The notes under the pieces: generated by a model
What the model was told of the DNA's origin: nothing
The model's input: only the letters and a program-made list of their open reading frames with translations
Databases searched by the model: none
Program-made: the position numbers and the translations under genes
Part shown: positions 24,219-32,589 of the stretch, piece after piece
How the letters are laid out: the number at the start of each line of letters is the position of its first letter
Position numbering within the stretch: position 1 is the first letter of the stretch
Source: Bifidobacterium breve
GTDB taxonomy: Bacteria > Cyanobacteriota > Cyanobacteriia > PCC-6307 > Cyanobiaceae
Direction of reading: 5' to 3'
NCBI GenBank assembly: GCA_943325005.2
Contig: CALPNT020000009.1
Coordinates: 1 to 33,506, forward strand
DNA: 33,506 bases

Positions 24219-25691
24219 TCAGTTGGTCATGGGATCATAAGCCTCTTCGCCATGGCAAACGAAGTCGAGACCGCGCTCTTCATCCTCGGGGGTGACGCGC
24301 AGACCAACTGTTGCCTTGACAATCAGCAAAATGACGGTGGTACCGATGGCAACAAATCCATAGGTAACCAGTACAGCCTTAAGCTGAACAATGAACAGGC
24401 CGAAGTTGCCGCTTTCTTCCAGGATCTTGGCTGAAACCGGAAAATAGTCAGCTGGCACCATTTCCTTGACCGCCAGGGCCCCGGTCAGCAGAGCACCGAT
24501 GGTGCCGCCGACGCCATGAACCGAGAACGCATCCAACGATTCATCGAGAACCGATTTGGAACTACCACCTGAACCGCCGGCCCCGGAGAACTGCACGGCG
24601 ATGTAGCAACCAGCGGACACTACAGCACCAATCAGAACCGAGGAACCAACCGAGACAAAACCAGCAGCGGGTGTGATGCCCACCAAGCCAGCCACGGCAC
24701 CGGTGGCAGCACCAACAGCCGTGGGTTTGCCATTTTTAAACCAATCAATCAGACACCAGGTGAGCAGGGCTGCCGAGGCTGAAGTCGAAGTAGTGATGAA
24801 AGAAAGGCCAGCACCTTTGACTGCGAAGTAACTGGCGCCGTTGAAGCCGAACCAGCCAAACCACAGCAGACCGGCACCGAGCAGGATGTAGGGAACGTTG
24901 TGGGGTGGGCGCACACTTTCCGGATAGCCGGTGCGAGGACCAACGATCGCCGCCGAAACCAGCGCAGCCACACCAGAAGCGATGTGGACCACGGTGCCAC
25001 CCGCAAAGTCGATCGCACCGATGCCGAGGGGACCGAGATAGCCACCGCCCCAGACCATGTGGGCCAAGGGGCAGTAGATGAAGAGGCTCCAGAGCAGACA
25101 GAACCAGAACCAGGCCTTGAAGTTGATGCGTTCCACCAGGGCACCGGAAATCAGCGCCGGCGTGATGATCGCAAACATGCCCTGGAACAGGGCAAAAGAT
25201 GTGGCTGAGATCGAGAAGCCATCGGCCAGGGGCTGGTCACCCAGCGGACCGCCGACTCCGTTGAGCCACATGGCCTCCAGGCCACCGATGAAGGGACTCT
25301 TGAAGCCCACTCCGAACGACAGGCTGTAGCCGATCACCACCCAGAGGACGCCGATCAGCCCCATCAGGAAGAAGCTCATCATCATCGTGTTGAGCACGTT
25401 CTTGGCGCGGGTAAAACCGCCGTAGAAGAACGCCAGACCCGGGGTCATCAGCAGCACCATGGCTGCACCCATCAGCATCAGCAGGGTATCGGCGCCATCG
25501 GTGGGCACCTTCTGCAAAGCCGCATGGGCCGAGCCGGCCATCAGCGGCAGCAAACCGGCACCAGCGGCCAGCAGCACCAAGGCATAGCGGCGCAGTTGGG
25601 CGTCCTGGACGCCCGCCAGCACCTTGAGGCGGAAGCGGTCAAAGGTTGTCTCAACAGACGGAGGTCCGCTGGACAGGAAGGTCGGTGGCAT
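24219..25691 (-). CDS. amt: Ammonium transporter Amt
   Basis: A 490-residue ammonium channel. After a basic N-terminus, a hydrophobic segment (about 36-57) ending in GSAHA looks like a signal peptide. Eleven membrane helices then follow. The twin histidines of the pore are His211 (PLAHMVWGGG) and His392 (AFSVHGVGG). The FYGGFTRAKNVL block (89-100) and GGTVVHIASG are typical of the family. It imports ammonium through the cytoplasmic membrane. The final ~30 residues are the cytosolic tail that PII proteins contact in AmtB. PII is the next gene. ATG 25691 is the only reasonable start. The signal peptide is about 30 residues further in than usual. Confidence 0.94.
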   Translation of the reverse strand: MPPTFLSSGPPSVETTFDRFRLKVLAGVQDAQLRRYALVLLAAGAGLLPLMAGSAHAALQKVPTDGADTLLMLMGAAMVLLMTPGLAFFYGGFTRAKNVLNTMMMSFFLMGLIGVLWVVIGYSLSFGVGFKSPFIGGLEAMWLNGVGGPLGDQPLADGFSISATSFALFQGMFAIITPALISGALVERINFKAWFWFCLLWSLFIYCPLAHMVWGGGYLGPLGIGAIDFAGGTVVHIASGVAALVSAAIVGPRTGYPESVRPPHNVPYILLGAGLLWFGWFGFNGASYFAVKGAGLSFITTSTSASAALLTWCLIDWFKNGKPTAVGAATGAVAGLVGITPAAGFVSVGSSVLIGAVVSAGCYIAVQFSGAGGSGGSSKSVLDESLDAFSVHGVGGTIGALLTGALAVKEMVPADYFPVSAKILEESGNFGLFIVQLKAVLVTYGFVAIGTTVILLIVKATVGLRVTPEDEERGLDFVCHGEEAYDPMTN

Positions 25692-26313
25692 GAGGGGGGA
25701 AACCTCTCAAGAGTTCACCCGGGTACGGTGCGCCCAGGAGGGTGACTACCTCTGTAACAAGCGAAACAGTTTGGCCCTTCACTCCTCAATCCTGACGCCA
25801 TTGGGTGGCCAACCAGCCTTGCCGCAGTCGCTGAAAACAGCGCGCCTGCCAGGACTGCCGTTGCTCAACATGGAAAAGGGAGCAGGCCGATGGATCTCCA
25901 GCCAGAGGTGATCCAGGCAGGACGGAACGCAGCGAGAGGGATCGACGCAGGAGGTTCACGGCTGCTTGATCCGGCTCTGCCGTTGGCCGCTGGAGTTCGC
26001 CAGAGCTGTTCCTGAACCGGCATCAAGCCGCAGTCGAAACCAGCCCAACGTCTGACGACGGTTCCACCCTTGACTCGTTCAACCTGCTGGAACGGCTATT
26101 TCAGCCCCACAGTCTCGATTTGGTGGGCTCATCCGCTGGCGGATCTCAGCTCGCCGCCCGGGATCAGACGACGGTTTCATCCGTCATGGTTACCCCTCAT
26201 GGATGGCTCAGCCAGGGCGGACAACCTGTGCTGGCCGTGGCAGCCCCTGGGCGATCGAGCCAGGCCTGGCTCGGCTGCGCCAGGATCGCCAGTGATCGAC
26301 GATCCGCTGCGCC
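25692..26313. other. Intergenic region, 622 bp, between divergent amt and GST genes
   Basis: This holds the amt promoter region on its left side. A 42-codon frame from ATG 25890 and a partly protein-like frame ending at 26344 are visible, but neither has a ribosome site or a recognisable family. I see no hairpin with a U-tract or tRNA. Confidence 0.35.
25754..25767. promoter_or_regulatory. Weak NtcA-like site upstream of amt
   Basis: GTA-N8-AAC (minus strand: GTT-N8-TAC), 63 bp upstream of the amt ATG, is one base off the NtcA consensus GTA-N8-TAC. amt genes are commonly NtcA-activated in cyanobacteria. I cannot fix a -10 element at the expected distance, so this is only a candidate. Confidence 0.25.
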
Positions 26314-27564
26314 TTGGAGAGCTGTGAGTCCCCTGACCCCCTGAGTTGGGAGGCCCTGGCCGACCTGGCTGTCCCTGAACCCGACCTGGTCCATGGCCCC
26401 ACCAGTGCCAGGGCCAGCCTGCGCCTGTTCGGCCATGCCGAGGAGCAGGTCCGCGTCACCTTGTATCGCGATCACCATGCCTGGTGTCCCTACTGCCAGA
26501 AGGTGTGGCTGTGGCTTGAAGAGCGCCGCATTCCCTATCGGATCCGCAAGGTGACGATGTTCTGTTACGGGCAGAAGGAGCGCTGGTTCACCCAGCTGGT
26601 GCCCTCCGGCATGTTGCCAGCGCTGGAGCTGGACGGTCGCCTGATCACAGAAAGCGATCGCATCCTGGAAGCCCTGGAACGAGCCTTCGGCAGCCTCGGA
26701 CCCGGCATGCAGGAGCCCAGGGTGTGGCAGCTGCGGCAACTGGAGCGGCGGCTGTTCAGGGCCTGGTGCCAGTGGTTGTGCGTCCCTGGCCTGGGCGAAG
26801 CCGCAGAGCGGCGCGCCAGGGAAGACTTTGATCACTACGCCGCGGCGATGGGCGAGGCGATCGAGACCGGCCCCGGCCCCTTCCTGCTGGGGGAACTGAG
26901 CACCGCCGACCTGGTGTTCGTGCCCTATGTGGAGCGCATGAACGCCAGCCTGGCTTATGACAAGGGCTATCTGCTGCGCCAACGCCATCCAGCCATCGAC
27001 CGCTGGTTCAACGCCCTGGAGCAACGGCCGACCTATCTGGGCACCCAGAGCGATTTCCATACCCATGCCCACGATCTGCCACCCCAGATGGGCGGCTGCC
27101 ATGCCAATGGCAGCGCCGCGCAACAGCACCTGAGCCACCGCATCGACCAGGGCCCCTGGCCGATCATCGACGGCAACCAGCCCGATCCGGAAACCAGCCA
27201 GACGGAACCGCAGCAGGCGGCAGCCCTGGCCCTGGCCAGGGTGTTGAAGCATCGGCCCGCGCTGCTGCAGCGCAATCCCCTGGCTCAGGACTTTGATCGA
27301 CCGCTGCGCTGCGCCCTCACCGCCCTGATCAGCGAGCGGGCCTGCCCGCCACCAGCAGGGTCGGCCCCGGCGCTGCGCTATCTGCGCGATCGCATCAGTG
27401 TGCCCCGCGACATGCCCCTGCATGCGGCCCGCCGCCTGCGCAGGGCCCTGGAGCAGACCGCCTGCCTGGATCCGGCCGCTGCCGCTCTCCAAGGCCCGGA
27501 ACTCCCACGCCAGCATCGGCGTGATCAGGATCCGCTGCCCTTCCTGAGCCAGAAACCTGGCTGA
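26314..27564 (+). CDS. Glutathione S-transferase family protein with long C-terminal extension
   Basis: A 416-residue protein. Residues ~45-125 are a thioredoxin-fold GST N-domain with a redox-type motif WCPYCQKVWLWLEE (Cys58/Cys61) and the glutathione contacts VPSGMLPALE and ITESDRIL. Residues ~135-250 are the helical GST C-domain (LGELSTADLVFVPYVERMNA). The remaining ~160 residues are an unassigned extension that begins with a His-rich stretch (FHTHAHDLPPQMGG) and ends helical and Arg-rich. CPYC resembles glutaredoxin or omega-type GSTs, suggesting thiol transfer rather than conjugation. The start is TTG 26314: an in-frame stop at 26293 allows no upstream choice and no ATG lies before the domain. 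Confidence 0.8.
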   Translation: MESCESPDPLSWEALADLAVPEPDLVHGPTSARASLRLFGHAEEQVRVTLYRDHHAWCPYCQKVWLWLEERRIPYRIRKVTMFCYGQKERWFTQLVPSGMLPALELDGRLITESDRILEALERAFGSLGPGMQEPRVWQLRQLERRLFRAWCQWLCVPGLGEAAERRAREDFDHYAAAMGEAIETGPGPFLLGELSTADLVFVPYVERMNASLAYDKGYLLRQRHPAIDRWFNALEQRPTYLGTQSDFHTHAHDLPPQMGGCHANGSAAQQHLSHRIDQGPWPIIDGNQPDPETSQTEPQQAAALALARVLKHRPALLQRNPLAQDFDRPLRCALTALISERACPPPAGSAPALRYLRDRISVPRDMPLHAARRLRRALEQTACLDPAAAALQGPELPRQHRRDQDPLPFLSQKPG

Positions 27565-27638
27565 AGCGCCGATCAGAACGTCAGCCCGCTGGGCCTGGTT
27601 TCCAGAACCGGGCCTAATCTCCGGACGATCGCGCTGGG

Positions 27639-28211
27639 ATGGCCATGAACCGATCAGCCTGGACCTGGCCCTTGGTGGCCGCCCTGCTGACAGGCACGCT
27701 GACCGTGACACCCGCTGCTGGCATGGCACCGGCTCGGGCGCTGGAGCTACGCGGCTCCACCTACTTCGTCAAGGCTCCGTGGAAGGCCGAACTGATCACC
27801 TACTACGACAACACCGGCGATCCTTCGGCGGAGTACTACCTCACCATCAGCCTCGATCCCCAGGCTGGGGCCTCGCTGCAGCGGCTCACCATCCAGCAGA
27901 CCCGCGGCGCCGACTGGCAGTTTCCGTTTGCGCCTGAGCGCAGCCGCGCCTTCCTGGGGCGTCCGCGCCGCGAAGGCACCCCGGTGCCGGTACAGGCCAC
28001 GTTTGCGCAGCGGGAGCGACTGATCACCGTCGACTTCCCCGAGCCGGTGGCGCCCGGCAGCACCTTGACGGTGATGCTCAAACCCTGGACCAACCCAGTC
28101 ACGGCCGACACCTATCTGTTTCAAGTCACCGCCTGGCCGGCTGGCCCCCAGCCGGTGGCCAGCCCCGTCGGTACGGCCACCCTGCGGATCTACGACCGCG
28201 TCCCCTGGTGA
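27639..28211 (+). CDS. DUF2808 exported protein
   Basis: A 190-residue protein with a signal peptide (about 1-34: a hydrophobic stretch, then an ARA-LE cleavage-type site). The mature part matches cyanobacterial DUF2808: YYLTISLDPQAGASLQRLTI, a GRPRREG turn and a strand-rich end with TVMLKPWTNP. The function of the family is unknown; it is probably periplasmic or cell-surface. ATG 27639 and ATG 27645 are both possible. It is the same direction as the GST-family gene (75 bp upstream) and the DUF427 gene (106 bp downstream). Confidence 0.8.
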   Translation: MAMNRSAWTWPLVAALLTGTLTVTPAAGMAPARALELRGSTYFVKAPWKAELITYYDNTGDPSAEYYLTISLDPQAGASLQRLTIQQTRGADWQFPFAPERSRAFLGRPRREGTPVPVQATFAQRERLITVDFPEPVAPGSTLTVMLKPWTNPVTADTYLFQVTAWPAGPQPVASPVGTATLRIYDRVPW

Positions 28212-28316
28212 GCAGGCCCGGGGGCGAACCAACGCAGGCGAACCGGATCGGGCTCGGCAGTACGTCGATCCAAAGGCTCAAGCGTCAGGATGGAGCTTCC
28301 TTGAAGACCCAGGACG

Positions 28317-28595
28317 ATGCAGGCTCGATGGAATGGCCAGGTGCTGGCCAGCAGCGATGACATCGTGACGGTGGAGGGCAATGCCTATTTCCCCGCCTCA
28401 GCCCTCGACCCCAGCTTGTTCCGGGCTTCAGATCACCGCACCGTCTGCGGCTGGAAAGGAGAGGCCCACTACTACGACGTGCTGGCTGGTGGCGAGGTGA
28501 ATGCCAATGCGGCCTGGTTCTACCCGGAGCCCAAACAGGCGGCCGAGCAAATCAAGGGACGGGTGGCGTTCTGGAAGGGGGTTCAGGTCGCCTGA
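28317..28595 (+). CDS. DUF427 domain protein
   Basis: A 92-residue single-domain DUF427 protein. The motif run is typical: VTVEGNAYFPASAL, then TVCGWKGEAHYYDV and ANAAWFYPEPKQAAEQIKGRVAFWKG. The fold is a small beta barrel. The Cys in the CGWKG block and the aromatic residues after it are strongly conserved in the family. No reaction is established. ATG 28317 precedes the domain closely, and the length fits the family. Confidence 0.88.
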   Translation: MQARWNGQVLASSDDIVTVEGNAYFPASALDPSLFRASDHRTVCGWKGEAHYYDVLAGGEVNANAAWFYPEPKQAAEQIKGRVAFWKGVQVA

Positions 28596-28806
28596 CGGGC
28601 CTGGAGGAGCGGCCAGCAAACGAGCCACTTGGGCTTTCGCAGCAGGACTACCAACTCAGAAACGGTTCACCCGAAGCGTGAGATCCAAAGCCTGGTTTGG
28701 TGATCGATAGGGTCGAGCCTGTTTGTTGTCGCGGGACAGCTCAGCTGGGAACTGGAACGCCATCAGAGCCAACCCAGCCGGTCGCCGTCAGCTGGACAAA
28801 GGCCGC

Positions 28807-29055
28807 TCAGACTCCCGGGTGGCGCAGCGTGCGCCATTCACCGCTACCGGTGCTCACCTCAACGCCGATACCCACTGGGGCCTGATCGGCACCGAACTGT
28901 TCGTTCCACCAGCTCAGGGCTTCAGACCAGGCCGAATCCAGGGAGTCGTAGAGGTCATCGAGAACTGGATGGGGCTCACCCTGCTGATCGACGAGCCGGA
29001 AGCGGCGGCTGCTGGGGGTGGCGACTGAACGCAGGGAGCTGGCGGGGATGGACAT
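28807..29055 (-). CDS. Small conserved hypothetical protein
   Basis: An 82-residue soluble protein from ATG 29055. It has the pattern of a cyanobacterial conserved family: RRFRLVDQQG, then LDDLYDSLDSAWSEALSWW and a last strand GIGVEVSTGSGEWRTLRHPG. The open frame extends upstream to ATG 29148 (113 residues) and TTG 29190, but that part reads as unstructured Ser/Val/Pro sequence. No domain name or function is assigned. It sits alone between the DUF427 gene and menG, facing the former. Confidence 0.65.
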   Translation of the reverse strand: MSIPASSLRSVATPSSRRFRLVDQQGEPHPVLDDLYDSLDSAWSEALSWWNEQFGADQAPVGIGVEVSTGSGEWRTLRHPGV

Positions 29056-29328
29056 GGCCCGGGTGGAGACTGAAGCGGTTGAAGCGGGATAACCGGGGTA
29101 GGCAACGGACACGACGAACACCGTCTCGCTGATCGGATCCTGCCCCATGTGCCAGATCCAGACTGTCACTGTTGCAACATTGACCCGCAATCCAGCCGCA
29201 GGACCTGATCAGGAGGCCGCAGGACCATGGAGCACTGGTGCAGCACTCCAGTGATCGGGAGGCTGGGTGATCCGCAGACTCTCCCCAAACAGAATCCCCT
29301 GAACGGACTCTGAGCTGGTGCTGGAATC

Positions 29329-30045
29329 TCAGGCCACCAGTTCCAGCATCCCCATCAAGCCAGCGGCGAGGGGGCGATGTGATGCCTGGCGGAAGCCAGC
29401 CTCGCGGGCCAGACGCAGCTGCTCTGCCGCCAGAGGAAAGCGTTCGAGACTGGCCTCGAGGTAGGCGTACTCCTCCGGCAACCCCGCCAGACGGGCGGCG
29501 GGCACCACCAGCTGGCGCAGGTAGAAACGCTGAAAACGCGCCACCGCCACCGCCGGCAGCCCCGCAGCCTGGTCGGGCCGGTTGAAATCGAGCACCGCCG
29601 CGCGGGCACCAGGACGGAGTAACCGGCGCAATTCCCGCAGCGCGGCCGCTGGATCGGCCAAATTACGCAGGCCGTAGGCCATCACGGCCCCGTCCTGGGA
29701 AGCGTCCGCCAGCCCCGTGGCCAGGGCATCCCCCTGCTGCCATTGCAAGGCCAACCAGGGCTGCATCGCCGCCCTGCGCCTGGCCAGCTCCAGGGGAGCC
29801 TGGGCCGCATCGAGCCCCAGAACCCGTCCACCCGGCCGCACCTTCGTGGCCAGAATCAGGGCCAGATCGCCTGTGCCGCAGCAAAGATCAAGCAGCTGTT
29901 GACCAGGCCTCGGCTGCAACCAGGCCAACGCCTGACGTTTCCAGAGTCGGTGCAGGCCGAGGCTGAGCAGGTCGTTGAGCTGGTCGTAACGAGGGGCGAT
30001 GCGCTCGAACAGCTCACGCACAGCCTCCGGATCACCGGGTTTCAA
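29329..30045 (-). CDS. menG: Demethylphylloquinone methyltransferase (UbiE/MenG family)
   Basis: A 238-residue SAM-dependent methyltransferase. It has the UbiE/MenG N-terminal block VRELFERIAPRYDQLNDLLS, motif I LDLCCGTGDLAL (52-63), VLGLDAAQAPLELAR, and the second signature MAYGLRNLADPAAALRELRRLL. In cyanobacteria the enzyme makes the last methylation of phylloquinone, the photosystem I quinone. The start is TTG 30045, overlapping the end of the upstream small membrane-protein gene by 14 bp; this suggests translational coupling. The next gene upstream after that is hisF, same strand. Confidence 0.88.
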   Translation of the reverse strand: MKPGDPEAVRELFERIAPRYDQLNDLLSLGLHRLWKRQALAWLQPRPGQQLLDLCCGTGDLALILATKVRPGGRVLGLDAAQAPLELARRRAAMQPWLALQWQQGDALATGLADASQDGAVMAYGLRNLADPAAALRELRRLLRPGARAAVLDFNRPDQAAGLPAVAVARFQRFYLRQLVVPAARLAGLPEEYAYLEASLERFPLAAEQLRLAREAGFRQASHRPLAAGLMGMLELVA

Positions 30046-30376
30046 AAGAAGGAGCCTGGGCTAGGGCGGGGATGTCATCCCAGGGGAGCACGATCGCATC
30101 AAGGCTGATGCCGCTGTCGCGATCGGGTCCAAGCACCATCACGCCGTGAGCGGCCTCCAGGCGGCCCGGGCTGGTGATCGTAAGCACCATCACGGTGGCC
30201 AACCCCACGGCAGCAGAGCACACCATGCAACCCGCCAGCATCAGCGAAAACTCCTGGCGATCACTGGCCGCCTGCATCAACTGCAGCGCCCAGGCCACCA
30301 GTGCGACCACGGCCGCCACCATCACCAGAGCGATGAAGGTGAGGAGGGATCCAGGCAGGGCAAACAGGGCGGTCAA
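30032..30376 (-). CDS. Small membrane protein, function unknown
   Basis: A 114-residue protein with two membrane helices (about 4-34 and 46-68) and a polar C-terminus of ~45 residues. No domain is recognised. The start is TTG 30376; no ATG is available, and the frame is closed upstream by the hisF stop region. It lies between hisF (48 bp upstream) and menG (overlapping), same strand. A 16-bp palindrome sits just upstream of its start. The overlap with menG suggests co-expression. Confidence 0.6.
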   Translation of the reverse strand: MTALFALPGSLLTFIALVMVAAVVALVAWALQLMQAASDRQEFSLMLAGCMVCSAAVGLATVMVLTITSPGRLEAAHGVMVLGPDRDSGISLDAIVLPWDDIPALAQAPSFETR

Positions 30377-30401
30377 GGCAAGACAGAGGCGATCGTGAAC
30401 A

Positions 30402-30417
30402 GTTACATGAATGTAAC
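30402..30417. promoter_or_regulatory. Perfect palindrome between hisF and the small membrane gene
   Basis: GTTACAT-GA-ATGTAAC is a 7-bp perfect inverted repeat around two bases, 8 bp after the hisF stop and 26 bp before the TTG start. It is AT-rich, has dyad symmetry and lacks a U-tract, so an operator is likelier than a terminator. The regulator is unknown. Confidence 0.4.
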
Positions 30418-30424
30418 GACAGCT

Positions 30425-31219
30425 TCACCAGTAGCGCGAGTCCCCCGCCTTCAAGAGCGGCCGCACGGGCAAGCCCCTGGCCAACAGCTCCCGCTTGATT
30501 TCCTCCACCGTCAGCACCCCATCGTGAAGCAAGGAAGCCAGCAAGGCCGCAGCCGCCTTGCCCTCCTGCAGCGCCGCGGCGATGTGGTCGATGCAGCCAG
30601 CTCCACCGGAAGCGATCACCGGCACCTCCACCGCCTCAGCCACCGCCCGGGTCAGGGTCAGGTCGTAGCCCGCCTGGGTGCCGTCGCCATCCATTGAGGT
30701 GAGCAGGATCTCGCCGGCCCCCAGCTCCACCACCCGGCGAGCCCAGGTCAGGGCGTCGAGTCCGGTGTTGTCGCGCCCGCCTTTGACATACACATCCCAG
30801 CCGGGGCTGCCCCCCTGGCGCCGCCGGGCATCGATGGCCACCACGATGCACTGGTTGCCGAAGCGGCTGGCCCCGGCAGTGATCAGCTCCGGACTGCGCA
30901 CGGCCGCCGAATTGAGGCTCACCTTGTCGGCGCCAGCGCGCAGCAGCTCGGTGATGCCCTCGACACTGCCGATGCCGCCGCCCACCGTGAACGGGATCGT
31001 CACCGCCTCGGCGGTGCGGCGCACCAGCTCCACCAAGGTGCCGCGACCCTGGTGACTGGCCGCGATGTCGAGAAACACCAGTTCATCGGCGCCGGAGGCG
31101 CTGTAGCGGCAGGCCAGCTCCACCGGATCACCGGCATCGCGCAGTCCCACGAAGTTGACGCCCTTCACCACCCGGCCATCGGCCACGTCGAGACAGGGGA
31201 TGATCCGTTTGGCAACCAT
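30425..31219 (-). CDS. hisF: Imidazole glycerol phosphate synthase subunit HisF
   Basis: A 264-residue TIM-barrel cyclase that, with HisH, converts PRFAR and ammonia to imidazole glycerol phosphate and AICAR in histidine synthesis. The catalytic residues are Asp11 ([12 protein letters not shown]) and Asp130 (VVAIDARR). The phosphate-binding loops [11 protein letters not shown] and VIASGGAG are present. ATG 31219 is followed by the usual [11 protein letters not shown]. It is divergent from petP, with a 44-bp gap. Other his genes are not in the window. Confidence 0.95.
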   Translation of the reverse strand: MVAKRIIPCLDVADGRVVKGVNFVGLRDAGDPVELACRYSASGADELVFLDIAASHQGRGTLVELVRRTAEAVTIPFTVGGGIGSVEGITELLRAGADKVSLNSAAVRSPELITAGASRFGNQCIVVAIDARRRQGGSPGWDVYVKGGRDNTGLDALTWARRVVELGAGEILLTSMDGDGTQAGYDLTLTRAVAEAVEVPVIASGGAGCIDHIAAALQEGKAAAALLASLLHDGVLTVEEIKRELLARGLPVRPLLKAGDSRYW

Positions 31220-31263
31220 GGGCTCACTGGTAAGGTTGCGCCACCCAAGATGACGCGTCGGCC

Positions 31264-31476
31264 ATGTCCCAGGCTGCCATCACGATCGGCTCCAAGGTGA
31301 GGGTCACCCGGGTGCGTGATCGCATCCCTGCCGACCTCGTCGCTGCCCTCAAGGCTGATGCCACCGGCACGGTGAAAGATTTTCGCGTCACCGATGGCAA
31401 AGGCATCGGCGTCGTCGTTGAACTCAGTGCTGGTGGTACCAGCTGGTTCTTCGACGATGAAATCACCCCTGCCTGA
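31264..31476 (+). CDS. petP: PetP/DUF2862-type small protein, cytochrome b6f-associated
   Basis: A 70-residue protein that resembles the DUF2862 family, which includes the PetP subunit of the cyanobacterial cytochrome b6f complex. Visible blocks are [18 protein letters not shown], then [15 protein letters not shown] and SWFFDDEI. The fold is SH3-like, close to the variable chain of ferredoxin-thioredoxin reductase, which is the main alternative; the DGKGIGVVV and WFFDDE blocks favour PetP. It would sit on the stromal side of b6f and influence electron flow. chlG follows on the same strand. Confidence 0.7.
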   Translation: MSQAAITIGSKVRVTRVRDRIPADLVAALKADATGTVKDFRVTDGKGIGVVVELSAGGTSWFFDDEITPA

Positions 31477-31510
31477 GCCCAGTCCCAAGCAGCCCCAAGC
31501 GGTGAACGAC

Positions 31511-32521
31511 ATGGTGGGAGACGCTGGCCCGAGCACGGTCTCGAAAACTGGGGGCGCCCGTCAGCTGCTGGGCATGAAGGATGGTGGCAGCAGCGCCAAT
31601 ATCTGGGCGATCCGCCTCCAGCTGATGAAGCCGGTGACCTGGATCCCGCTGATCTGGGGGGTGATCTGCGGCGCTGCCGCTTCAGGCAATTACCACTGGC
31701 GCCTCGGAGATCTGCTGGCCGCTCTGGCCTGCATGGTGATGAGCGGTCCGCTGCTGGCCGGCTACACCCAGACAATCAACGATTACTACGACCGCGACAT
31801 CGACGCGATCAACGAGCCCTACCGGCCGATTCCCTCGGGGGCGATTCCCCTGGCTCAGGTCAAGTTGCAGATCGTGGTGCTGCTGCTGGCCGGTCTCGGT
31901 GTGGCCTATGGCCTCGATCTCTGGGCTGGCCACAGCACACCGGTGCTGTTCCTGCTGGCCCTGGGTGGATCGTTTGTCAGTTATATTTATTCAGCTCCAC
32001 CCCTGAAGCTCAAGCAGAACGGCTGGCTTGGCAATTACGCCCTCGGTGCTAGTTACATCGCCCTGCCCTGGTGGGCCGGCCAGGCCCTGTTCGGCCAGCT
32101 CACTTGGACGACAGCCCTGCTGACCCTCGCCTACAGCCTGGCAGGCCTGGGCATCGCCATCGTCAACGATTTCAAGAGTGTCGAAGGTGATCGGGCCCTG
32201 GGACTGCAATCGCTGCCAGTGGTGTTCGGCATTGAAAGAGCCAGCTGGATCAGTGCCGCCATGATCGATCTCTTTCAAGTGGCGATGGTGGCGGTGCTGA
32301 TTGCAATCGGCCAGAACTTCGCCGCCGTGTTGCTGGTGCTGCTGATCCTGCCCCAGATCACCTTTCAGGACATCTGGCTGCTGCGCGATCCTGTGAGCTT
32401 TGATGTCAAGTACCAGGCCAGCGCCCAGCCGTTCCTAGTGCTCGGCATGCTCGTCACAGCTCTGGCCATCGGCCACAGCGACCTGATCCGAGTCGGCGGC
32501 CAGGTCGCCCAAGCCCTTTGA
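31511..32521 (+). CDS. chlG: Chlorophyll synthase ChlG
   Basis: A 336-residue UbiA-type prenyltransferase with about eight or nine membrane helices. It attaches geranylgeranyl or phytyl diphosphate to chlorophyllide a, the last step of chlorophyll synthesis in the thylakoid. The Mg-diphosphate motif is NDYYDRDIDAINEPYRPIPS, and the second acidic motif is NDFKSVEGDRALGLQSLPV. The block IRLQLMKPVTWIPLIWGV near the N-terminus is typical of ChlG. The open frame starts inside petP (31394). ATG 31511 is chosen because the family normally begins shortly before RQLLGMK; ATG 31457, overlapping petP, is possible. Confidence 0.93.
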   Translation: MVGDAGPSTVSKTGGARQLLGMKDGGSSANIWAIRLQLMKPVTWIPLIWGVICGAAASGNYHWRLGDLLAALACMVMSGPLLAGYTQTINDYYDRDIDAINEPYRPIPSGAIPLAQVKLQIVVLLLAGLGVAYGLDLWAGHSTPVLFLLALGGSFVSYIYSAPPLKLKQNGWLGNYALGASYIALPWWAGQALFGQLTWTTALLTLAYSLAGLGIAIVNDFKSVEGDRALGLQSLPVVFGIERASWISAAMIDLFQVAMVAVLIAIGQNFAAVLLVLLILPQITFQDIWLLRDPVSFDVKYQASAQPFLVLGMLVTALAIGHSDLIRVGGQVAQAL

Positions 32522-32589
32522 GCCAAGGGCTACCCGCCAGTGGCTCGGAGCCCTCTCGGGAAGGCAACCCAGACCCTCGGCGCGGCGGT

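Noticed and set aside
25890-26015. A 42-codon frame starting MDLQPEVIQAG
   Set aside because: It is short and isolated, without a Shine-Dalgarno or a recognised relative; a chance frame is as likely.
26120-26344. A 75-codon frame just before the GST-family gene
   Set aside because: It is partly protein-like, but has a TTG start only, no ribosome site, overlaps the GST start and matches no known family.
26197-27729. A 510-codon minus-strand frame
   Set aside because: It is the antisense shadow of the GST-family gene, whose plus-strand reading has clear domains.
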